Of a stretch of DNA of 64,000 nt, positions 55,080 to 64,000 are shown piece by piece. The notes below the pieces were generated by a model, which did not search any database, had not been told where the DNA came from, and saw only the letters and a list, made by a program, of their open reading frames with translations. This DNA comes from Aphanomyces cochlioides (taxonomy: Eukaryota > Oomycota > Saprolegniomycetes > Saprolegniales > Verrucalvaceae). How positions within the stretch are numbered: the stretch's first letter is position 1; every line of letters begins with the position of its first letter. The position numbers and the translations under genes are program-made. Where the stretch lies: assembly GCA_019828595.1 (NCBI GenBank), contig JAHQRK010000005.1, positions 3,534,001 through 3,598,000 on the forward strand, written 5' to 3'.

Positions 55080-55622
55080 TAGAACACAACATAGAGTATC
55101 ATTTCAAAATATCAAACGCTCAAAAGACCACACTTAGAAAATATGATACAAAATTTAGCAGGTGGCCAATATCAAAGTGATATTTCCCATGGCGGCCAAT
55201 AGAATTTCTGCAGCAAGAATGGATTTATTACGTGGGGAGTAATCTTCGTCTTTCTAGTCATGACGACAGTCCCTTGCATTGCAATTCTTCGAGCTTGCGA
55301 TGCCAAGAGGGCGATGGGTTTAGCAAAATATTCGTTTTAAACATGAGCGCCGCGCTTTTGTAGTCCTCAAACTGCGATGGTGCTGTCGAGTGAAGATCAT
55401 ATTTTTGGCAAGCTGATCAAAGGGTTGCTGTACTTGAAGTTGGGTGGCATCTGATACAAATACAGAGGACAAAATGCAAAAATAGATTAGCCTTTATCTT
55501 GAATAAAGTATAGTTTTGTCGATAATTTCCTTGGAAAATTAGATAATTGGATGCGAGATAGGCGAAAATGGACCTGAGCGTTGTTGACAAATCTGTTCCC
55601 CATAAGAGAAATCGACGGAAGG
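55080..55622. other. non-coding spacer
   Basis: No gene or recognisable element between the EGF-like gene and dehydrogenase copy 3. Only AT-rich sequence is seen. Confidence 0.4.
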
Positions 55623-56431
55623 ATGCAACTCAACGACACAACCGCTGTGATCACCGGCGCCGGACGAGGCCTTGGTCTCGCCTTCACGCGAGCTGTCTTG
55701 ACGGGAGGAGGACGCGTGCTAATGACGGATATTGATGTCCAAGAGCTGGAGAAGGCTGGCCGTCCGTTGCATCGAGATTTCCCAGGCCGAGTCCAATGGC
55801 TGAAGCAAGACGTTACGGATCCAGCTTCGTTCGATGTTGCTTTCGATGCTGTCGCTCGAGCATTTCCATCCCATCCCGCCAATGTCCTCGTCAACAACGC
55901 AGGCATCGCATTGCATGGATTTTATACGGACCTCGAAAGCACCAAGTGGACAAAAGTGATTGATATCAACACAACGTCCGTCTTGCGAGGCACTCAGGTA
56001 CACATGTCTTCTTTCTACTGCTCATGAGTTCCAAGGTTGCATTTCGCCGTCTCTCATCCCAACGTGGCCAACCTGTTGTGGTGAACATTGCCAGTATGGC
56101 CGGGTTGTACCCCATGTACGAATCACCAGACTACTCTGCCAGCAAGGCCGCTGTTGTGTCGTTTACCAAGGCCGTGGGCAAATTTGAGAAGAAGACTGGT
56201 GTTCGTGTGACTGCGCTCTGCCCTGGATTTGCTGATACGCAAATGGGTCAGTCTGCCTCCAGTTTGACCCCTGATGTAGTCAAAAACTTGGGTGGTCTCA
56301 TCACAACGGAACAAGTCGCTCAAGGCCTTGTGCGTGTGTTGAACGATTCCGACAACTCTGGTGAAGTCCTCGTTGTGTCGAACCGCGGCCTTAGATACCA
56401 TGGTCGTAAAGCTCCTGCCGCCAAACTCTAA
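55623..56431 (+). CDS. short-chain dehydrogenase/reductase, copy 3
   Basis: Two exons (55623-55997, 56036-56431) with a 38-base intron at the same position, after GTQ. Motifs: TGAGRGLGLAFTRA, LMTDIDVQELE, VLVNNAGIALH, VNIASMAGLYP and catalytic YSASK. The C-terminus is KAPAAKL, again a possible peroxisomal targeting tripeptide. It is closer to copy 1 in several blocks (AVVSFTKAVG in both) although it is farther away. Confidence 0.88.
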
Positions 56432-56841
56432 TTGCCTGTGCTTAACAATCAATTGCACGATTTGTCTGTCATATTTGGCTCTACCTCATGGAGGATTAGC
56501 TCTTGTGGCTTATTACATCATGGATAATCGCTTGTTACTCCATGCTTTGCATTTTAGCTGAAAAATTGTCATCATTGAGCCTCTTCTTATGGAGAGCCTC
56601 AGTCATGGTTGCATTTTGGATGAGATGGATGAATACTTGGTCGATGTACAAAATGCACTACACAGTACTTTGATGAAAATGGCGCGGTTGAGCCAATTAG
56701 TCCGTGGTCAGCGCTATGTCATCAACTACTAAGCGAGAGGGACCTGCGTATGCATGACAAATCGATAAACGAAATGAGATATGGACTCATATTCACAGTT
56801 ATACACACAGAGTTCCAACTCTTGATTGAACACGAACACGC

Positions 56842-58559
56842 TTATTGGGGAATGCATTGAGAGTACCATTCCGAGTACAAGTGGCAGGTGTAGCCAGAGA
56901 CGCAGGCAGTAGGGCCGTTGTAGTTGTTGCCACCGCATTGGCCCCAGGCACCAACAGCACCAGACGATGGCTTCGTGGTCGTGGGGGCCGAGGTAGGAGC
57001 AGGGGTAGCACGGGTAGTGGTGGGGGCGGAAGTTGCATGGGTAGTGGTTGGAGCCGAAGTCGGACGAGACGTGGTTGGAGGTGGGGTAGGAACGGTAGTT
57101 GCGGGCGACGTAGTTGGCGCTGGAGTAGGTGGGGCCTTCGTGGTTGGAGCAAGCGTCACAGGTGGGTTGGGTGGAGATGTGGCGGTGGTCGATCCAATGT
57201 CACCGACACGGATGTTGCTGACCGTGATGGGAGCGTAAGTTGGAATGGGCGAGTTTGGAGCGCAAGAGCCTTGAGATCCACCTGGCTTGGTTGGATCGCT
57301 GCCGGGGTACGAACCATCAAGCCAAGGGAGATCACCCGTCCACGAAGTGAAGGACAAGACCAGACCACGTTGAAGAACCTTGCCCATGGCAACAAGACCA
57401 CCCTTCGCCTTGTGATCGTTCACAGAGTTGAAGACAGCCTTGACTTGGTCACAGAAGCCGTCTGTGATGGAGCTTCCAGGTTGGCGAAGTCCGGGCCAGT
57501 TGGGATCGGGGTGGGCAATTGTCTTGCCATTTTGTACGAAGTAACGCTTGATTTCAACAAGGTTGCCGATAGCAGTGTTGTCGTCAGTGATGAATTGAGT
57601 GACAACTGTGTAGGGCTTGCTGGAATCAAGAGTAAATGACGAACCAGGACCATAGAAGGTGTGGTTGTTCATAGCCCAAGGGTTCACACCACAGCCGTCT
57701 TTGTCACAAATGCCCTTGTAGCGATTGTCACCGTCACCGCATTCCAAGGGGCTGGTGCATTCGTACAAACCGGTTTGAGTGCAAGGATGCGAAGTGAATG
57801 ACGTGTTGATGCTGTTGGCCTCGAGAATATCAAATTCAGCACAGCATGTTCCGATGCTACTGTTCAAGTTGGCCTTGCCATGAATAAATGGGGCTCCTTC
57901 ACCGCATTGGGCGTCGCAGTAGCCCGTGCCGCAGGTTGCACCAGCGGGGTTCGTCGCAGAGCGGTCACCAGTCTTGTCCATTTCAATGAAACACAAACCG
58001 GCATCGACGTTGCAAGTATTTGAGACAAGTCGATATCGAACGTGAATTCTTGATTGAGCAGTTTGTAGAGCTTGTAGTTGTTGTCGTCTTCCAAGAGGTA
58101 CAAGCGCTTGTTCAAGTCGAAGTTGAGGGTTCCTCCAGTCGTTCGGATACCAGAAGCATTATAATCAATGTTTTCGTAAGCACAGTTTTGGGCGCACGAG
58201 ACTCCGTCAGGACACACTGTGGTGTTCCACACTCCAGCATCGCTGCGGCATGAACTGTAGTTGCCCACTTGGTGAAGCCAGCGCCTGTTCGAGTCGAGCA
58301 CAATCTTGGTGTCTTGGGTGACACAGCCGCCAGTCTTGGTGCACGTTTGAGTTTGAAGCACAGGGTGCACTTCCGTCGAGTAGGCACCAATTTGCTGGGC
58401 ATGAGTTTGGGCAACAAGAGCCGACGTGAGGTAGGCGATGGTGGTTGAGATCTTTATGGCGCCGGTCAAGATGCTCTTGGCTTGGACGGAGGAAATTGAT
58501 GAATGAAGAGTCTGAACAGCCACTGATAACGACACGCTCGTGAAATTGAGAACGACCAC
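56842..58559 (-). CDS. GH7 cellobiohydrolase/endoglucanase with CBM1, one frameshift
   Basis: A secreted cellulase cutting beta-1,4-glucan. The minus-strand translation has a signal-peptide-like region ([13 protein letters not shown]), then [15 protein letters not shown], the usual mature GH7 start, [14 protein letters not shown], the catalytic block [12 protein letters not shown] (E-x-D-x-x-E), [13 protein letters not shown] and [18 protein letters not shown] long Thr/Pro/Ala linker leads to a C-terminal fungal-type CBM1 ([19 protein letters not shown]). The frame changes once near 58020-58027, between FTFDIDLS and [10 protein letters not shown], with no room for an intron. This is a one-base lesion or sequence error. 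The first in-frame ATG (58559) is far upstream of the signal peptide, so a small first exon is likely. Confidence 0.85.
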
Positions 58560-60420
58560 AAAAATCCCGTCGAACCAGATATCAGGTGAACAAATGCGAC
58601 GCTTTCTCAGTACCGATACAAATGCGGGAGCTGGCAGTTGTTCTCAAGCCTACAACGCACTGGAAAGTTACGATTGGCGACATCCTTATTATCCTTATTG
58701 CAGTGAGCAAATTAACGTGGTCTCTTAGTGAGACTTGCACCAAGCTCTTGTCTTTGAGAATAAATTTGGGAATCGACCGAATTACATGGAATCTGAGATA
58801 CACTGATATTTCTTTGCATCTGTGGCCACCATCAACTCGTGTCCCATCGCTACATCGATCAAAAGAATGGATTACTCATGCTGATGTGCACCCCAACCGT
58901 ACGCACTTTCAAAGCGGAGCTCGCAAGCTGCTCGTCATGCTCCTAACTTAGTTCAAAGAGATGGAAGGAGTCAAATTGTGGGAACAATACGTGCCTCGAA
59001 CACTTGTCCGCGTTTGCGTCACGCCAAAAAAAGACTCAAAGAAGCAAACATGATGCGTCTCCTGCACATAGTTCAATCTTGCATGTACTATGACGTCATG
59101 GGACCAATACGTAACACAGCATGGAATGCCGCGACAACGCGGGATGGACGTATGGACGTGGCAGGTCGCAATGGATACAGAACAATGTATTTCAAGGTCC
59201 ACTTTATCAGACTGGATCATGTGTTTTTGATTTTCGGACAGCGACAACGCCGCAGAGCATCTCGATGCCACAACAACAGTGACCTGTACAGATTGGCCAA
59301 CCTAGCAGGTCAATTGGCTTCTGTCCTTCAAATTGACGTTCGGGATTGATTATGAGCAGAGATAACAAAAATTTCATTTCATCCACAACGAAAAAACAGC
59401 GAGAGTCCGGTTTGTCAGTTCGTTTAAGCGCAGCAGCGACTTTGTGATTTTTGGAATCGACGTCCAATCAAAGGAACAGTCTGATTGGCTACAAATATTC
59501 GTACTATTATTTGATTAGCTGAAAATTGACAAGAGGAGATTGGTCAGGTCGCACCAACCTCTATGACCTCCTAGTGTTGAGACTCTAATCTTAACTTTCT
59601 AGAGCCTCACAAAGGTTGCATCTAGAGAGTCACTACAACCTTTACATCAAGATACGGATATGCATGAACATGTATTGGAGATTCTTTACATGATAAGCTA
59701 CATGATTAACTACATGATACTAGTAATTCACTTTCCTTTCCACTTCTAAGAGGTTAAGAGCCCTCTTCCGCTACCGCCGCCACCGACGTTTGGCCAAGCC
59801 TCCGATGCTCGATCTCCCGTCTTGCTGCCCTGCCTAACCTCCGTTTTTCTGTCTCGACCACCATACTCCCGTCGACCAGCCTTACCCAAAGTCGCCAAAG
59901 CGTGCTCAGAAGACTAATCACAGTTAGCAGCACTTCAGTCCCCCTGCCTGATCTCCTTTTGTGAGGACTGGGATGAGTACACTGTGGAAAAGGCTGTACA
60001 CTAACTACTGATTGGCTCAATTCCTAATTGAATTTGCCATTTTATGAAGACCACCGTCTCCACGATCGTCTTCAAGACAGAATGCAACCGGATTCGCAAC
60101 AAGAACCCAGTCAAGGCGACGAAATCTGCGACTCTCCAAGATCAGTTTTGTCACATCGATCCCAAGTGAACTATCGAAAAGATTCACAAGGACCTAGTCG
60201 ACGCTTGCGAACGAGCAAGCCGTATCACCAAGCTCCTCGAAAGCTGCATTCCACAAGAATTCCCCGGGAACAAGAATCGACCCCTGGTGACAACACATGA
60301 GCCCCACTCAAGAAAACAAGCTGGAATATTGACCAATCAATTGAACAGCGCAAGAAAGACTTTTTACAAGAGGCTGAAACTTTGTACAAGTCTGCCTTTA
60401 ATCAAGTCTCGAGGTTACAT
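58560..60420. other. region without recognisable genes
   Basis: Several frames of 60-120 codons occur on both strands, but none has a recognisable domain or supporting splice pattern. CCAAT-type boxes are at 59463, 59483 and 60010. Around 59640-59720 there is a run of CATGATA/TACATGAT-type short repeats. Confidence 0.35.
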
Positions 60421-61960
60421 TTAACTCGACTTTTTCTTTTTCTTCAATGACTTATTCTTTAATCCTACTCTATCTATGGGAGTTAAAGATTACGTCACAA
60501 CTTTTTCTGGAGAGAATTTCGTCTGATGGCGTTTATGGAATTGGAAGAGGGGGTTGATGTTGTCATCAATAACGAATTACCTTCAACTGCTGTAGATTAT
60601 ACCTCCAAGAATCGATTAGCGTGAACGATAAATTTTGCTGCTCGTGACGGCCTACATGTCCACATGGTAATCAACTGTACCACTGCAGCCGACATGATGG
60701 AGCTTTTACGCGAACGTTATGGCAACAAGTTGGTGAAACGCGTGTCCAAGCCATTTAAGAAGAAATCGACAACGTGTTCATCAGCATATTTAACGCCAGA
60801 ATTATTAGCGTCATCAATTGCCAACTTAAAGCGGTTGCAATAAGCACGTTGTGTTTTGTTAGTCTTCATGCGCATGTGTGTAACTTCATCGATAAGGCGA
60901 CCATGGCAAACGAAGAACTTCCATACAACTTCAAACTCACGTCTCACCTCCGCAAGCACCAATGTCTCACATAGACGCTCCAACTGTCATCCTGACTTTG
61001 TTTCCATCTTGATGCCTTCAACGGCTACGACAAGCTCAAGTTCGTTTGACGAAGATGCACTTTGCGAACAGTTTGAGTCTATGGCAATTAGTGTCAACAG
61101 CATTTTCCGCCCTGATGAGGCAAACTCAAATATTGATGAACAACTACTCAACAAGCAAAATCGAATTCTATTTGTTTTTGCCTTGCAAAGAACCGGGCTG
61201 CCTTGGACAATTCGCCAAGCCCATGTATCACCAGAGAAAGCTGAATGGATTAAGGCTACTGATGCCGAATATAATTTATTGATGCACCACAACACTTGGA
61301 CTCTGTGTGAACTACCACCTGGCCGTAAACCCGTCGGATGCCGATGGATCTTTACAAAGAAGTACTCCGCTGATGGTACTTTGTTAAGCTACAAAGCACG
61401 CCTTGGTGCTCAAGATTTCACTCAAGTTATTGGCGTTGACTACACGGAAGTCTTTGCTCCCGTTATCCGCACTTCGAGCATTCGTTTTATACTTGCTCTT
61501 GCTGTGATGTACTCCATGCATATCTATCACATGAAAGTACAAACTGCCTTCCTCAATGGTTCACTTCATGAAACAATCACCATGAAGCAACCTCCGGGTT
61601 TTGTTCAACCTGGCTCTGAAAACCTTGTTTGTCGCTTGAACAAAAGCATTTACGGACTGAAACAATCATCACGTGAATGGAACTCTGCATTGGATTCCTA
61701 GTTTAAGTCTCAACGCTTTACGGAACTCAAGACTGATCCATGCATCTATTCCCGACGAACACCCCAAGGCTTAGTTTTGGTAGGCGTATATGTCGACGAC
61801 TTTATCCTTCTGTCCACGAGCACCAACATATTAGACTCTACCAAGCGTGCACTGTTCCGGCTCGACCCAAGCGGACACGTTGATTGGAGGAAGGATGAAA
61901 ATGTTGGTAGACACGAATGACTGGTCCTGCCAGCCATCCTCACGGAAGTTCCCCCAGATA
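60420..61960 (+). mobile_element. rearranged Ty1/Copia retrotransposon fragment
   Basis: Plus-strand gag-like remnants (TTFSGENF, LMAFMELEEGVDVV, VINCTTAADMMELLRERYGN; about 60500-60735) are followed by an inverted gag piece, then a plus-strand Copia reverse transcriptase (about 61000-61960). The latter shows KAEWIKATDAEYNLLMHHNTW-type start, GCRWIFTKKYSADG, YKARLGAQDFTQVIGVDY, YGLKQSSREWN and the active site VYVDDFILLS. Stops interrupt it (61699, 61919). No long terminal repeats were found, so ends are approximate. Confidence 0.75.
60717..60983 (-). pseudogene. inverted Copia gag fragment
   Basis: On the minus strand, in a locus whose flanks are plus-strand Copia sequence, the frame reads FEVVWKFFVCHGRLID, MKTNKTQRAYCNRFKLAIDD, ANNSGVKYADEHVVDFFLNG and LDTRFTNLLP, a typical Copia gag (UBN2-like) segment. 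The gag part before it (60500-60735) is on the plus strand. So this block of about 250 bases has been inverted or is a piece of another copy. Confidence 0.65.
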
Positions 61961-62397
61961 ACTCTCAAACATAGACACTCTTGTATTTTTCACCAAGGGC
62001 CTCTCGGCCAACAATCGTGACGAGAGCACATTGAATTCAATCTCGATCTGTCAAGATTTATGGAGAGAGAAAATTTGAACAGACGACTCTTCACGGATAC
62101 TGGGACGCCAGATCCGGTGATGATAGATCAAGAAAACGCTAGACTCGCACGAGAGCAGGAAAATATTGACAACCTCTACAATGAGAGAGAGGCGCGCAAG
62201 ACAGCTGCCGACAAGTCCGAAAACCACGGTTTTCAGACTTAAACTTCGTTTCGATTTCAGACTTGAGGCTGAATCTGGTCTGAAAAGTGATGAGGTTTGC
62301 AGACTTTTGGGTTGCAAGTCTGCAAACTTCTCACATGAAGGAGAGCTAATGAAACATCAGTTAGTGGGGACTGACTACTGCAGAATGTCATTCAACG

Positions 62398-62724
62398 ATG
62401 GGTAAAGCGATGCAGAAGCAAGTTGTGTGGACTCCAGAATTGGATGTTGCTCTCCTTCGTGAGGTTACGCGCGTCCAACCTTACGAAGGAGAGTATGGAA
62501 CTTTGATACTGCGATGGAAAACGGTGGCTTTGAATCTGTCCGCTTGTTTTGAAACGGATATTCCCTATCGATCCGCTCGAGAACACTATGAGCCGATGGT
62601 CGAACAATTCAAGACATCGGATAAAGCTCAAAGAATGTGGGGCACTGGAAGCGAGGAGGAAGTTACCGAACAAGTCCAACTTCTTCAAGACTTAGTGGAC
62701 CGCCGAGATGCTACCGAAGAATAA
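62398..62724 (+). pseudogene. truncated SANT/Myb-like Harbinger partner gene
   Basis: The frame VWTPELDVALLREVTRVQPY, RWKTVALNLSACFE, YRSAREHYEPMVEQFKTSDK and TEQVQLLQDLVDRRD is clearly homologous to the SANT-like protein at 25891-26532 (which has AWTEDLDVSLLREVTRVEPF and FRSAREHFDVLMKNFK). It stops after 108 residues in an A-rich stretch (62722 onward), well short of the coiled-coil part of its relative. This is a truncated or frameshifted copy. Confidence 0.7.
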
Positions 62725-62859
62725 AAAAAGTAAAAAAAAGAGAAGGACAAGAAAAAGCGCGACTCAATTGAATCAACAAATTCTTATTTTTCAAATAAAA
62801 ATATTGCGTGTATTTGCGAAGACCGATTTTTCGTCTTCGCATAAATGTGTTTTGAGTCG

Positions 62860-63675
62860 ATTCATTTTCTTTTGGACAACAACATTGTATGAAGAACTTA
62901 ACCCGCTTGGAAGAAACGGTTGGCTAAAGGTCGAAAGAGCGTTCAACGCGTCGGAATATCCTCCGCGCGACGCCGACGCTCTCAAGCGAAAGTTCGTCTC
63001 ACTCAAGAATCATCCAAAACCAACCGGAGACCCGGAGTGCCAGCCTGATGCCAAACGGGCGAAACGAATCTGTCGTGAGATCGACAACCACGTGTCAGTT
63101 CTACCACTTTGCGACGACCCAGACATTTTAGATGATGAGAGCAGTGGTGAGAATATATCCTACGGCAGTGGTAGCACTTGATATCAAAATCTCTGACGCT
63201 TTAACACCCTCCTATAGATGAACTAGACTATCCTGAGGCGAGAAATGAGATGGCTGACGACTCGTACAGGCAAGAAAAGCCAAATCGAACTTGTATGCCA
63301 CGCAACGAGCTTATCGAATTGAGCAAAGAACTCCGAAAGAACAAGTCCACGACAGCATCGGCGGTGAGCCTCTCATACACTGCCAAGAAGCGACAGAGCT
63401 TGGACAAGTTTATTGATGACATGTCAAGAGCATCAAATGAGTCGTCGGACTTCATGTCTATGTAGGTCTTGATGGATGAACGAGCAGCAGAACAGGAAGA
63501 CAGACGTCGACAGCAAGAGGAAGAAAGAGAAGCGCGCCGTCTGGAGCGCGAATATCAATGGCAACGTGAGCAAATGGATCGTCAGCTCAAAGCGGATGAA
63601 GATCGTGCTGAGAGAGAGCGCCGGCGCGATGAAATGCACATGACTATGATGAGCAAATTGTTTGGATTAAAATAA
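62860..63675 (+). pseudogene. DUF6818-like oomycete transposon-associated protein with an in-frame stop
   Basis: Begins in a frame with YEELNPLGRNGWLKVERAF, PPRDADALKRKFVSLKN and HPKPTGDPECQPDAKRAKRI, resembling the DUF6818 module common in oomycete genomes near transposases. A ~68-base GT-AG intron (about 63148-63219) joins to DELDYPEARNEMADDSY and AKKRQSLDKFIDDMSRASNE. A TAG at 63463-63465 then interrupts the same frame, which reopens at once with a strongly charged coiled coil (EREARRLEREYQWQREQMD) to 63675. The start of the gene is not resolved. Confidence 0.6.
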
Positions 63676-63789
63676 TTTAAAAATTATTTTGATTAATTAT
63701 TTATGTATTATCCACCACATATACTAAATTCTATATTAATATTTATATTAATTTTGTAATAATTTACAATCCAAACACGTGTTTTATTT

Positions 63790-64000
63790 CACTTATGCCC
63801 GTGCGGCGCCGAACACGAAAATTGTACAGTCGGAAGATGTTGTTCAAGCGAACGGCTCTCAAGTCTGGATCCAATGGCAGCGGAAGATTTATCTGGCGAT
63901 AACCTTTCCAACGGCCCCCATTCCCCATTCGGCTGCTTGACGTAAGGAGGTAATTGAGTCACTTAGAGCTTGTAGTGCAATTCGACATTCAGGTGGGTGC
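63790..64000 (-). pseudogene. C-terminal fragment of a transposase, running off the window
   Basis: Minus-strand segments read ALSDSITSLRQAAEWGMGAV then, after a one-base shift near 63897, INLPLPLDPDLRAVRLNNIF and RLYNFRVRRRTGIS. The RQ(A/P)AEWGMGA block followed by LPLP...RLYNFRVR resembles the C-terminus of a Harbinger-type transposase family. It is convergent with the DUF6818-like gene, the same layout as in the other elements. The rest lies outside the window. Confidence 0.55.

Noticed and set aside
56845..57639. Plus-strand frame of 264 codons opposite the cellulase, Gly/Arg/Val-rich
   Set aside because: It mirrors the Thr/Pro/Ala-rich linker and CBM1 of the GH7 gene.
58586..59349. Plus-strand frames of ~120 codons
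   Set aside because: No domain, no splice support, composition like random sequence.
62060..62242. Charged 60-codon frame before the truncated SANT-like gene
   Set aside because: Too short, no recognisable family and no sign of conservation.

Overview
The window looks like gene-dense nuclear DNA of an oomycete, most likely a saprolegnialean water mould. The evidence is as follows. Nearly every gene is cut by GT-AG introns of only about 38-50 bases. Flagellar genes are present (IFT52, DPCD). There is an oomycete-type bZIP with Cys in place of the invariant Asn, a 7TM-RGS fusion, a GH7 cellulase with a CBM1, and DUF6818/SANT-like partner genes of Harbinger-type transposons. Organism placement is inference; no marker RNA gene was seen.

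Layout. 1-6158: lumazine synthase (cut by the window edge), DPCD, PIG-O, a membrane-anchored CS-domain protein and mitochondrial ClpP. 6178-12210: a 6-kb transposon with ~217-bp terminal inverted repeats and a TA target duplication. It encodes a Crypton-like tyrosine recombinase and carries a nested dead mariner. 12209-21257: RRM-cyclin, IFT52, apyrase, bZIP, an unclear gene, GET1 and DDX41. 22121-29250: two Harbinger-type elements, the first split by a Tc1/IS630-like element with ~199-bp inverted repeats. 29250-48145: PH protein, mitochondrial RsmH, FEX fluoride exporter, ankyrin protein, DIM1, LSM7, UDP-glucose dehydrogenase, H15/zinc-ribbon protein, CHMP1, 7TM-RGS, ribosomal P2, AP-3 delta and CDC20. 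48606-51327: a third Harbinger-type element. 51744-58559: three related short-chain dehydrogenases, a secreted EGF-like protein and a GH7 cellobiohydrolase. 60400-64000: a scrambled Copia element and remnants of further Harbinger-type elements running off the edge.

Housekeeping genes are packed head-to-head or tail-to-tail with gaps of tens of bases. One convergent pair shares stop-codon bases (4348-4351) and one divergent pair shares start-codon bases (32700-32703). A palindromic ATCCGGAT-type motif recurs about 20-130 bases upstream of at least seven start codons. This is the best candidate for an undescribed regulatory signal. The inverted-repeat-bounded tyrosine recombinase element is the best candidate for an unusual mobile system.
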